DNA from: Planctomycetota bacterium
GTDB lineage: Bacteria; Planctomycetota; JAJSAM01; JAJVHW01
Length of the DNA stretch: 64,000 nucleotides
NCBI GenBank assembly: GCA_021776825.1
Contig: JAJFFG010000038.1
Span: 62,001-126,000 of the forward strand
Direction: 5' to 3'
Shown here: piece by piece, positions 51,315 to 59,860 of the stretch
How positions within the stretch are numbered: the stretch's first letter is position 1
How the letters are laid out: the number at the start of each line of letters is the position of its first letter
Made by a program: the position numbers and the translations under genes
The notes under the pieces: model-generated
Seen by the model: only the letters and a program-made list of their open reading frames with translations
The model's database searches: none
Told to the model about the DNA's origin: nothing

Positions 51315-51992
51315 CTAGACCATCGCGAAGGCGGCGCGCGCGGCGCCGACGAAGAGTTGCGCCAACGCCGCGTCCTTGCGACCGCGCTCGTCCTCGATGC
51401 CGGTGTGGACGTCCACCCCAGCCGGACGCACGTCCCAGATCGCCGCGCCGACGTTCTCGGGAGCGAGGCCTCCAGCGAGGATCAGCGGATTCCGGGCCGT
51501 CCGGACGAGCCGACGACTGACGGCCCAATCGTGCGTGAGACCGGTCGCACCGCGAGCGCCCGTGGCCGGATCGAACGTGTCCGTGACGAACCCATCCACG
51601 ACGGCACCGAAGGCAGCCACTGCGGCCGTCAGCCGCGCCTCGGCGTCGGCTCCGACCACGAGGCTCTTCGTGATCTGGAGGTCCGGAACGAGCTCGCGTA
51701 GTCGCCGCACCTCGTCGGGGTCGGGTTCCCCGTGCAGTTGCACCGACGTGACTCCGACCTCGCCGCACAGGGCTGCGATCTCCGCCGGCTCGACGAGGTA
51801 CGTGATGACGAACGGAACGACGGAGGTGCGCTCGCGCAGCACACGCGTGATCGCCGCCGCACCGGTCGGGTCGACGTCCTCTGCGTGAACGTCGAGCCGC
51901 AACGGGAAGCCGATGTGGGTGAACCCGGCCGAAGCGAGGAGCAGCGCCTCGTCGGGATCGTGAACACCAGCCGCTTGGATGATCGGCGTCAC
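51315..51992 (-). CDS. TrpF-like (beta/alpha)8 protein lacking the catalytic Cys
   Basis: 225 aa from the GTG at 51992, overlapping the upstream stop as GTGA. It follows the phosphoribosylanthranilate isomerase pattern: SAGFTHIGFPL, VTSVQLHGEPDPDEVRRL, VVDGFVTDTFDPATGARGATGLTHDW, PLILAGGLAPENVGAAI and GVDVHTGIEDERGRKD. Where TrpF has KxCG with the general-acid/base Cys, this protein reads IIQAAGVHDPDEA, so the Cys is Ala. The Asp of the VTDTF segment is kept. It sits with a CPBP-like gene, not with other trp genes. It is likely a paralogue with another substrate or a degenerate copy. Confidence 0.78.
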   Translation of the reverse strand: MTPIIQAAGVHDPDEALLLASAGFTHIGFPLRLDVHAEDVDPTGAAAITRVLRERTSVVPFVITYLVEPAEIAALCGEVGVTSVQLHGEPDPDEVRRLRELVPDLQITKSLVVGADAEARLTAAVAAFGAVVDGFVTDTFDPATGARGATGLTHDWAVSRRLVRTARNPLILAGGLAPENVGAAIWDVRPAGVDVHTGIEDERGRKDAALAQLFVGAARAAFAMV

Positions 51993-52630
51993 GAGCCGGA
52001 CGTGAGGGCGTAGACGCCCCACAGGTTGTTCAGCGCGTGAACTGCGACGGCCGACCAGACCGTTCCCGTTCGCTCGTAGACGAACGTGAAGCAGAGCGCC
52101 ATCCAGATGTAGTTCGGCGTCGCCGGAAGATGCATGTGGATGGCCGCGAACAAGACCGCGGACACGAAGTACGCCAGCAGGCGCCACGACCGCCCAGACG
52201 TCGCCCCGAGGATGCACACCGCGAACGCCGCCGCGATCCACGCGCCGGTTCGCAGGCCCTTGCGTGTCGAGAACGCCGGGGAGGGATCGTCGGCGAGCCA
52301 GCCCGCCTTTCGGAGCGCTACCAGCATGGCGACGACGACCACGAGCCCGGAGAAGAGGATCAACGGGAGGTACTGCATCGTCGTCGCGGTGAGTTCGGCA
52401 GCGTCGACCTCGCCGTCGGCCTGTGCCGCGGCGAAGATCCCGATCGCGGCGCCGGGGAGGCACTGCCCCAGGCAGAACCAGGTGATCACGGCGGCGAACG
52501 CGAGGACCACGCTGCCGAGCGGCGAGCGGACCCACGTGACGAACGGTCCCCTCGACCGAGGGAACCGATCAGGGTCCGTCGACGCACCGTCACCGAAGAC
52601 ATCGGCGATCCACGCCGGGTCGTCGCTCAC
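51989..52630 (-). CDS. CPBP-like (CAAX protease-fold) membrane protein, glutamate motif not seen
   Basis: 213 aa, GTG start 12 bases after the FG-GAP gene stop. Several TM helices. Late motifs of the CPBP/Abi family are present (YFVSAVLFAAIHM and AVAVHALNNLWGVY, carrying the two conserved His). The expected EExxxR motif about 30 residues earlier is absent; the region reads FAVCILGATSGRSWRLL. Either the first motif was lost, leaving an inactive protein, or a deletion occurred. The GTGA overlap with the TrpF-like gene means coupled translation. Confidence 0.7.
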   Translation of the reverse strand: MSDDPAWIADVFGDGASTDPDRFPRSRGPFVTWVRSPLGSVVLAFAAVITWFCLGQCLPGAAIGIFAAAQADGEVDAAELTATTMQYLPLILFSGLVVVVAMLVALRKAGWLADDPSPAFSTRKGLRTGAWIAAAFAVCILGATSGRSWRLLAYFVSAVLFAAIHMHLPATPNYIWMALCFTFVYERTGTVWSAVAVHALNNLWGVYALTSGS

Positions 52631-52642
52631 GTTGGCGTGCCG

Positions 52643-55027
52643 CTACTCGGCGTCGGGCTTGAACTCTTCCAGCGCATCCACGGGCGGGAGCTGGAAGAAG
52701 TAGGCGCCGCCGCCCTCACGCTGTGTGTACGTGAGCACGAAGCCGAGTTCCGAGAACCCGCTGTTGAAGCCGAACTGATCCTCGCCGCGTGCATCCGTGG
52801 CGATGAGTTTCCACGTCTCGATCCACTCGCCGGCCTGGTCCCGCTCGAACTCGTAGCCGGCGCCGGCGCGCGTCGCCGCCTGGCTCTCGTTGCGAGCGGA
52901 GACGACCATTCGCGGACCGTCGAGCGCCACGGCGGAACCGAACAGGGCGCCTGGCGCGGCATCTTGCGGGATCAGCACGCTGTCGTGCTCCCAGAGGCCA
53001 CTCGAGCGATCGAAGACGTGGACCTCACCGGAGCGGTCGGCGTTCGTCGTGCTGCCGACTGCCAGCGTGTCGCCCTGGAAGGCCATGGCGCGCAGCGAGC
53101 CGAGATAGCGCTCCGGACCGATGCCCGGGAACGCGAACGCCTGCCCCTCGACGAACGCGTCGCCGACCAGGTTGAACTCGATGATCCCGCCACCGTTGAT
53201 CGCGAACGTGTCGAGACCCGCGGCCGCAACCATGAGGCGATCGCCGTCGAGCGCGATGTCGATGCCGAACAGGTCGCCGGACGAGGGCACGGTCGGCAGG
53301 ATGAACTGCGACTGATCCCAGTTGCCGTCGCCGTCGCGCGTGAACACGTACACGCCGCCACCGTCGAGGATGCCTGCGTCGTGCAAGTGGGCTCCGACCA
53401 CGATCGTGTCGCCGCTGACGTCCACGGGCTCGCCGAAGCGCTCTGACGGACCGGCGCCGTCCAGTGCGAACATCCGTGCCTGCTGCACCCAACTCGTGCC
53501 GTCGAACTCGAACACATAGACCGACGTCAGGTCGGTGACGACGAGCCGGTTCCCGTCGATCGCGAGGTCGGTGCCGAACTCGCCGCCGACGACCGGCGGC
53601 TCCGCGTCGATGCGGTGCGTCTTCCCCCAGAACTCGCCGTTGCGCTCGAACCCGTACACCGCGCCGGCGTCGGCGCCGCTGGTGTCCTCGCCCGGCGCGC
53701 CGATGACGCCGACCTCGCCGTCCATCGCGGCGGAGTAGCCGAACTCGTCGAGCGGGTCAGGGGTGTCGGCCGTCACGCGCGACTCGATGGGCGCCGGCTG
53801 GTTGCCGAACACCTGGAACGACGTGAAGTGACTGACCGGGAACGAGACGGTGCCGTCTGTGTCGTCGAACGTGTACGAGCCCGTATCGATGACCGAGGTG
53901 GTGCCGTCCGACTCCTGCTGCACGATCGTGATCGAGTCGGCGCTGCCGCCCAGACCGACCAGGTCGAGCGGGACCGAGACGGTCGCGTCGCCAGAGAACG
54001 CCAGGCCATCGGGACCGAAGAACGTCGCCTCGCTCCGCGCTTCGAGATCCGGGTCCGGCGAGGGAACGCTCGTCCCCTCTCCGATGACGACAGCGGTTGG
54101 AACCGGCAGCCCGCCGGGGGGCACGTTGATGCCGGAGCCGATCACAGAGCCGACACCTTCGTCATCGGCGATGAACGTGCCGCCCTCGGGGCCGATGACC
54201 GCGGCCTGCAGCCCCTCCTTCGCGAGGAACTGGGTCAGACCGAGGGCCTCGTCGGTGAGGACGATCTTCGCCTTCGGGAGCTTCGGCGCCTTGACCTTCA
54301 CGCTGCTCGCGGCGGCGCCGCCGTTGCCGGTCAGGTCCTCGACGACGAAGCGGTAGTCACCGGTCGCGTCCAGGCGGATGTTCGGAACCTTGTGCGAGGT
54401 CGCGGTCGGGCTCTCGCCGGGGCCGAACTCACGGACGACCTCGCCATCCGGACCGAGAACGCGCAGCAGGCGGGGCAGCGTCGCCGCGCCCTTGCCGCGC
54501 TTCGTGAGGAAACTCGCCACCGCGCCGCGATCCGCGGCGAACGGCACCTCGCGCGTGCCACCGGCCGGAACGTCGCCGGAGTCGGCGCGCTTCTTCGGCG
54601 TCTTCCACTTGAGCTTGAGCTGGTAGAGGCCGGCATTGACGCCGTCTCCGCGCACCTCGATGCGGTACGTGGCGGAGGCGGGAACGATCCACTTCTTGAG
54701 CACGGCACCCGCACCGCGGACGGTCGGGGTCGCGACGACGTTCTCGTCCGCATCGGTGACGCGGAACGTCGAGGCCGGCGTCTTTCCGCCCTTGAGCTTC
54801 TTGCCCTTCACGGAGACCGAGAACGCCGCGCCCTCCGGGATGAACACCGAGTACGTCTCGATCTCGTCGGCTGGATCGAACTGACCGAAGACCTGGGCGT
54901 TGTTGCGGAGATCCGCGCTGATGTCGGCGACCGCGGACGTCGACACACCCATCCCGATCAGGACCAGCGCAGAGATGGAGATCAGACGCCTAGAGAGACG
55001 TCGTCCATGTCGGGGTGGAGAACCCAT
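52643..55027 (-). CDS. Secreted FG-GAP beta-propeller protein (paralogue A)
   Basis: 794 aa. Signal peptide LISISALVLIGMGVSTSAVA. An N-terminal tandem beta module (DEIETYSVFIPEGAAFSVSVKGKK; VPAGGTREVPFAADRGAVASFLTKRGKGAA) is followed by a middle beta region ending VSFPVSHFTSFQVFG. About seven FG-GAP blades come next (FGYSAAMDGEVGVIGAPGE, FGTDLAIDGNRLVVTD, FGEPVDVSGDTIVVGA, FGIDIALDGDRLMVAA, FGSAVALDGPRMVVSA). The C-terminus YFFQLPPVDAL is shared with paralogue B. It resembles integrin-alpha-type propellers; surface adhesion or binding is likely. It leads a cluster with the CPBP-like and TrpF-like genes. Confidence 0.86.
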   Translation of the reverse strand: MGSPPRHGRRLSRRLISISALVLIGMGVSTSAVADISADLRNNAQVFGQFDPADEIETYSVFIPEGAAFSVSVKGKKLKGGKTPASTFRVTDADENVVATPTVRGAGAVLKKWIVPASATYRIEVRGDGVNAGLYQLKLKWKTPKKRADSGDVPAGGTREVPFAADRGAVASFLTKRGKGAATLPRLLRVLGPDGEVVREFGPGESPTATSHKVPNIRLDATGDYRFVVEDLTGNGGAAASSVKVKAPKLPKAKIVLTDEALGLTQFLAKEGLQAAVIGPEGGTFIADDEGVGSVIGSGINVPPGGLPVPTAVVIGEGTSVPSPDPDLEARSEATFFGPDGLAFSGDATVSVPLDLVGLGGSADSITIVQQESDGTTSVIDTGSYTFDDTDGTVSFPVSHFTSFQVFGNQPAPIESRVTADTPDPLDEFGYSAAMDGEVGVIGAPGEDTSGADAGAVYGFERNGEFWGKTHRIDAEPPVVGGEFGTDLAIDGNRLVVTDLTSVYVFEFDGTSWVQQARMFALDGAGPSERFGEPVDVSGDTIVVGAHLHDAGILDGGGVYVFTRDGDGNWDQSQFILPTVPSSGDLFGIDIALDGDRLMVAAAGLDTFAINGGGIIEFNLVGDAFVEGQAFAFPGIGPERYLGSLRAMAFQGDTLAVGSTTNADRSGEVHVFDRSSGLWEHDSVLIPQDAAPGALFGSAVALDGPRMVVSARNESQAATRAGAGYEFERDQAGEWIETWKLIATDARGEDQFGFNSGFSELGFVLTYTQREGGGAYFFQLPPVDALEEFKPDAE

Positions 55028-55198
55028 TTTCGCAGCCTTCCCATCGGACCCGCAGCCCCTCCGTGGATCGGAGGACCGAGGAATCCAAGCACACTCGCAC
55101 CCCGATACTAGCGCGTGCGGAGTCAGGGCACAACGCGGGCCGGAGCGGAGCCACCTAAGTGACGCATGGGAAGCGAGATACGCAGTCTGCCGAGCGCG

Positions 55199-57520
55199 CT
55201 ACTCGGGCTGTGGAACCGGCGGGAGCTGGAAGAAGTAGCCCGCCCCACCGGCGCGGACGTTGCTGCCGACGAGCGAGCCGCGGCCCGAGATCGCCACGTC
55301 GATGCCGATCTGGTCGTCTCCGATGCCGTCGGTGGCCCCGAACTTACGCACCTGGATGAACGCGGTGTTCACCAGCGCGAACTCGTACGCGGCGCCGGCG
55401 TTGCTGGCGTTCTCGTCGTCATTGCGCGCCGCGATCACGATCCCCTCGCCGTCGATGTCGACCGAGGAACCGAACAGGTCACCGACGTCGTTGTCCAGCG
55501 CGGTCAGCTTTTGCGACTGCGTCCACGTCGTACCGCTGCGATCGAAGACGAACACCGCGCCGGCCTGGGTCGCATCGCCGTACCAGCCGACCGCGACGCG
55601 GTCCCCACTCAGGCCGAGCGTGTTGCGTCGACCGAAGTCGGTCCCGACGGCAACCTCGTCCATGACGAACGCATCGCTCTGCACGAAGTCGCTGGTCGCG
55701 TTCGCACGCTCGAAGGCGTAGATCGAGCCGCCGTTGATCGCGAACTGATCCGCCCCGGGAGCCGAGACGACAAGCGTGTCGTTCTCCACCTCGAACGCGG
55801 TGCCGAACAGGTCACCGGACGCGAGGTTCGGGGCGACGATGATCTGCGACTGGCTCCAGTTCCCACCGGTGCGCGTGAACACGAACACCGCGCCCGCGTC
55901 GAGCGAGCCACCGTCGTGGAGCAGGGCGCCCGCGACGACCGTGTCACCGTGCACCGCGACACCCTGGCCGAACGTCTCGTTGGCGCCGGTGCCGTCGTCG
56001 GGGCCGAACGCCTGGTCCTCGGCCCACGTCGAGCCGTCGTACTCGAACGTGAACACGCCGGTCTGCGTCGTCGCCGCGATCGTGCTCCCCGAGATCGCCA
56101 CGGCCTGGCCGAACCGATCGCCGTTGATGACCGTCGAGCCGACGAGTCGCTGGCGGAACTCCCAGAGCTCGCCGTTGCGCTCGTACATGTAGATCGCACC
56201 GGAATTGACCAGCTCACCCGGGGCGCCGACGACCGCGAGGTCGCCATCGACATCGACCGACAGACCGAAGTCGTCGGAGAAGTTCTGCGAGCCGACCATC
56301 TTCGTCTCGACGGCATCCGGCGGCGCACCGAAGACCTGGAACGTCGTGAAGTGACTGACGGGGAACTTCACGTTGCCCTCGTCGTCGAACGTGTAGGTGC
56401 TCGAGTCGAGCACCGACGTCGTGCCGTCCGACTCCTTCTGAACCACGACGATGCTCCCGGTATCACCGCCGAGACCGGACAGATTGACCGGCACCGAGAC
56501 CTCGGCCGGCTGCGAGAACGACAGACCATCGGGACCGAAGAACACGGAGTTGCTGCGACCGTCGAAGTCCCCGTCCGGCGGAGTGATGTCGCGTCCCTCT
56601 CCGATGACGACTGCGGTCGGCGAGGGCAGCGCACCCTGCGGCACGTTCAGACCAGTGCCGATGACGTCGCCGACGTCAGGCGAGTCGGCGATGAACTCGC
56701 CGCCCTGCGGACCGAGCACCGCGGCCTGGAGCCCGTCCTCTGCTCGGAAGTTCGAGAGACCCAGCGCGGCGTCGGTCAGTTCGAGCTTCGACTTGCGCAG
56801 CTTCGGCGCCTTGACCGAGACGCTCGTGGTGGCTTCGCCTCCGGCGCCAGTCACGTCGTTGATGACCAGGGTGAAGTCACCGGTCTGGTCAGCGATGATG
56901 CTCTTGAACTTGTGCGACGTCGCCGTCGGACTCGGGTTGGCGGCGAAGTCGTGAACGACGTTGCCGTTGGAGTCCTCGACCCGCACGAGGCGCGGCAGGG
57001 TGGCCGCACGCTTCGCGCGCTTCGTCTGGAAGCTGACGACCGCTCCGCGATCGGCGGAGAACACGATCTCGCGCTCTCCGGCGGCCGGGATGGCGCCCGC
57101 GTCGCCCTTCTTCTTCGCGCTCTTCCACTTCGCCTTGAACGAGTAGCGACCCGCCGTGCCGTTGCCGATGAGCTCGAGGCGGTAGACGCCGGTCGTCGGA
57201 GCGATGAACTTCTTCAGCTTCGCGCCGGAGCCCTTCGCGGTGGCGGCGATGATCTGATTGTCGCCCTCGTCGAGAACGCGGAACGTGACGGCGGGCGTGT
57301 CCTGGCCCTTTGTCTTCAGACCCTTTGTCGACGCACTCAGCGACGCGCCGGCGGGCAGGAAGACGGCGTACGTCTCCACCTCGTCCGCGGGCTCGAGTTC
57401 GCCGACAACCTGGATGTTGTTCGGGATGTCGACCTCGATATCGGCTGCAGCGACTGTCGCCAGTCCACACACCACGAACACCACGGCCGTGCCGCGCACG
57501 AATCGTCCGACTGACGTCAT
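55199..57520 (-). CDS. Secreted FG-GAP beta-propeller protein (paralogue B)
   Basis: 773 aa from the ATG at 57520 (GGAG nine bases upstream); the track start at 57607 adds a non-signal extension. Signal RGTAVVFVVCGLATVAAA. Same order as paralogue A: N-terminal module (DEVETYAVFLPAGASLSASTKG), middle beta region with VKFPVSHFTTFQVFG, FG-GAP blades (FGLSVDVDGDLAVVGAPGE, FGQAVAISGSTIAA, FGQGVAVHGDTVVAGA, FGTAFEVENDTLVVSA, FGSSVDIDGEGIVIAA) and ending GAGYFFQLPPV. The 170 bases between the two paralogues hold nothing I can identify. Confidence 0.86.
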   Translation of the reverse strand: MTSVGRFVRGTAVVFVVCGLATVAAADIEVDIPNNIQVVGELEPADEVETYAVFLPAGASLSASTKGLKTKGQDTPAVTFRVLDEGDNQIIAATAKGSGAKLKKFIAPTTGVYRLELIGNGTAGRYSFKAKWKSAKKKGDAGAIPAAGEREIVFSADRGAVVSFQTKRAKRAATLPRLVRVEDSNGNVVHDFAANPSPTATSHKFKSIIADQTGDFTLVINDVTGAGGEATTSVSVKAPKLRKSKLELTDAALGLSNFRAEDGLQAAVLGPQGGEFIADSPDVGDVIGTGLNVPQGALPSPTAVVIGEGRDITPPDGDFDGRSNSVFFGPDGLSFSQPAEVSVPVNLSGLGGDTGSIVVVQKESDGTTSVLDSSTYTFDDEGNVKFPVSHFTTFQVFGAPPDAVETKMVGSQNFSDDFGLSVDVDGDLAVVGAPGELVNSGAIYMYERNGELWEFRQRLVGSTVINGDRFGQAVAISGSTIAATTQTGVFTFEYDGSTWAEDQAFGPDDGTGANETFGQGVAVHGDTVVAGALLHDGGSLDAGAVFVFTRTGGNWSQSQIIVAPNLASGDLFGTAFEVENDTLVVSAPGADQFAINGGSIYAFERANATSDFVQSDAFVMDEVAVGTDFGRRNTLGLSGDRVAVGWYGDATQAGAVFVFDRSGTTWTQSQKLTALDNDVGDLFGSSVDIDGEGIVIAARNDDENASNAGAAYEFALVNTAFIQVRKFGATDGIGDDQIGIDVAISGRGSLVGSNVRAGGAGYFFQLPPVPQPE

Positions 57521-57593
57521 TCCCTGCTCCTCGCCTTGGGCACGGCGACCCCGACGATGGTCGGAACCCTGTGGTCGCTGGCCTGGAATGAGA

Positions 57594-57620
57594 CTAGCGG
57601 CTCTCATGGCAGCCCGCTAG
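57594..57620 (-). terminator. CTAG-bounded palindrome downstream of the 57672 gene
   Basis: CTAGCGG and CCGCTAG frame a 13-base loop, about 50 bases past the stop of the minus-strand gene at 57672. It is terminator-like in position, but again uses CTAG at both edges. There is no U-tract. Confidence 0.35.
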
Positions 57621-57671
57621 CCCCCCCGGGTGTATGGGCGCCGAAGGCGTGCGCGTGTGCCGCGCGCGTCG

Positions 57672-59300
57672 TTACTGATCGGAGAACGCCAACTCGACAG
57701 TCTGTCCACTCTGGACCTCCGCAGTGGCACGCGCGACGTCGTCGCCGTCATCGAGCTCGACGACGTAGCGACCCGCCTCGAGCGGCCCGACGGTCCAGAA
57801 GTTCCCGGCATCGTCGAACCCATGCGCGAAGTGAGGTTCCGTGATCGCGTCTCCGTGAACGAGGCGCTCCGGACGCTCCTCGCTGCGAACGCGGATGAAT
57901 CCGCCGCGCCGCAGCGTCACGATACGCTCGACCGTCGCGCCCCGTTCGACATCGATCTCGAGGCGCTGCGGGAGCCACGGCACGTCGACGTCCCCGCCCA
58001 TCGGATTGGAACCGACGGACAGAACGGTGCGGCCGGACGAGACCTCGAGCTCGGTGCGACCGTCGACCAGACCCTCGGTCGTGGAGCTCCAACTCCCGTC
58101 TCGATGCCGCGTGACCGCCATCCGCGTCGGCACCGAGCCGTCGTCGCCGCGGATGAACAGGACGATCGTCGCCACGTCGTCCGGGTCCGGCTCCAGTTCG
58201 AACCGGAGCGTGCGCCGCAGCGGCCCCTCGTCGGCGTCGGTCGAGACGACCGCGCTGTCTGCGTAGCCACGCGCACGGACCAACAGGCGCGAGACGCCGG
58301 GGTGGTAGAGACGAATATCACCGAACGGCTTCGCCTCCGGCTGCTCCTTGCTCCGGTCGATGCGCGAGCCGGACGTGAACCGCAGCTGCTCCTTGTCGTC
58401 CCGGACCTCGAACACCTGGATCTCGTCGGCCGCAACGGCGCGCCCGGTCGACGCGTCGACGATCAGCACCTGCACGCTCACGATGCGTCGCAGAACGATG
58501 CGCGCCGTGTCGTGCCCGGTGAGCGGGTGAACCGACGCGCCCGATCCGGTGACCCACGGGTCCGGCGGCTGCGCCTTGACGGTCGCCCGCACTCCGGCCT
58601 CGCACCCGGAGAACAGGAAGCGACCGTCGACGTCCGTCTGCGCGACCTGAGTCGGCAGCCACACGTCGAGGTCATCGCGAAGGCGCGCTGCGGAGTACAC
58701 GACCTGCACACCGCCGGCAGGTGTGCGACCGTCGAACTGCATGACGACACCACCGAGCGTGACGCCCGAGTCGAGCCGCACGGAACGCTCGTCCATCCCC
58801 TCGGTGAACGTCTCGACCTCGCCGATCCACTGTACGTAGCCGGGCTTGTAGATGACGAGTCGCGCACGCATGGGCGGCGGGAATGGCAGCGTCGCCCAGC
58901 CGTCCGCCGCCGCGCCAGCGCTGTCCAGGTCCTCGGCCTCCGGCGCGTGCAGCCGAACCCACGCGCCGACCACCGGCTGATCCGACGCGTCGAGCACGCG
59001 CACGCGGAGCTGGGCGCCGAGGTCCGGCAGCGCATCTTCCTCGTCCGGCTCGTCGGGTTGATCCGGCTCGCCACTCGCCGTGGACTCGCCTGCGACCGCG
59101 CTTGACGGCGATGGCTCCGGCGCGGTGTCGACGCGCAGCCGGCGTCGCGTAGCCGGCTCAGGATCATCCGAGTCCACGTCCGCGGCGTCCGGCACCGGCC
59201 GCGGGTCGGCGACCCGCGACGCCTCGTCGTCGCACGCGCGCAACGAGACGACGCACGCAGCGATCAACAGCAACACGGTGCAGAAGACGATGCGGCGCAC
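57672..59300 (-). CDS. CarboxypepD_reg-like lipoprotein or anchored protein
   Basis: 542 aa from the GTG at 59300; the earlier ATG at 59369 adds a linker without signal features. The start MRRIVFCTVLLLIAAC looks like a lipoprotein signal (lipobox-like IAAC). A long acidic/Ser linker (DADDVDSDDPEPATRRRLR; SGEPDQPDEPDEEDALPD) follows, then beta repeats such as LRVRVLDASDQPVVGAWVRLH, LGGVVMQFDGRTPAGGVQVV and VSVQVLIVDASTGRAVAADEIQV. It ends with a beta strand QSGQTVELAFSDQ. Fourth member of this architecture in the window. Divergent from the cupin gene. Confidence 0.8.
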   Translation of the reverse strand: MRRIVFCTVLLLIAACVVSLRACDDEASRVADPRPVPDAADVDSDDPEPATRRRLRVDTAPEPSPSSAVAGESTASGEPDQPDEPDEEDALPDLGAQLRVRVLDASDQPVVGAWVRLHAPEAEDLDSAGAAADGWATLPFPPPMRARLVIYKPGYVQWIGEVETFTEGMDERSVRLDSGVTLGGVVMQFDGRTPAGGVQVVYSAARLRDDLDVWLPTQVAQTDVDGRFLFSGCEAGVRATVKAQPPDPWVTGSGASVHPLTGHDTARIVLRRIVSVQVLIVDASTGRAVAADEIQVFEVRDDKEQLRFTSGSRIDRSKEQPEAKPFGDIRLYHPGVSRLLVRARGYADSAVVSTDADEGPLRRTLRFELEPDPDDVATIVLFIRGDDGSVPTRMAVTRHRDGSWSSTTEGLVDGRTELEVSSGRTVLSVGSNPMGGDVDVPWLPQRLEIDVERGATVERIVTLRRGGFIRVRSEERPERLVHGDAITEPHFAHGFDDAGNFWTVGPLEAGRYVVELDDGDDVARATAEVQSGQTVELAFSDQ

Positions 59301-59430
59301 ACCGCGAACATACCTGCTTCGGGCCGTCGCGGCCTCCCGCGCGTTCCTCGCCGTAGCATGCGGCGTCATCACGTCCCGATGGCGAATCCCGACCCGTGTG
59401 CGACGATCTCCGAACCCAGGAGGACCGGAC

Positions 59431-59802
59431 ATGCCGCCACCGATGATCAGCCTTGCGAACAAGCTCGCGAGCTTCGACGAGACGTGGGTGCCGAAGGTCG
59501 CCGCCGAGCTGAACGGCCAGTACGTGAAGGTGGCGAAGTTCCTCGGCGAGTACGTCTGGCATCACCACGATCACGAGGACGAGGCGTTCCTCGTCGTGTC
59601 CGGCACGCTGCGGATCCTCTTCGAGGACGGCGAGGTCGTGCTCGGTCCGGGCGAGCTCTGCGTGATCCCGCGCGGCGTCGAGCACAAGCCCGTCGCTGAC
59701 GAACTCGTCGAGTGTGTTCTCTTCGAGCCGGCGACGACGCGGAACACCGGCCAGGTCGACCACGGCTACACGATCGAGCCGGACGACCTCGAACGCGTCT
59801 GA
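59431..59802 (+). CDS. Cupin-domain protein
   Basis: 123 aa from the ATG at 59431, with AGGAGG seven bases upstream. The single cupin barrel has motif 1 EYVWHHHDHEDEAFLVVSG (HxHxxxE metal ligands) and motif 2 LGPGELCVIPRGVEHKPVAD (the final His). A metal-binding small cupin; substrates in this family vary from sugars to regulatory ligands and cannot be told here. The track's longer start at 59080 is not supported. Confidence 0.88.
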   Translation: MPPPMISLANKLASFDETWVPKVAAELNGQYVKVAKFLGEYVWHHHDHEDEAFLVVSGTLRILFEDGEVVLGPGELCVIPRGVEHKPVADELVECVLFEPATTRNTGQVDHGYTIEPDDLERV

Positions 59803-59860
59803 CCGGTCTCCATCGTTCACGCGGGCTCACGCCGCGCGCGACACTCGCGGACGATCCGGT

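Noticed and set aside
51315-51992. Part of a tryptophan biosynthesis operon
   Set aside because: No other trp gene is nearby, the neighbours are a CPBP-like protein and an FG-GAP protein, and the catalytic Cys is absent.
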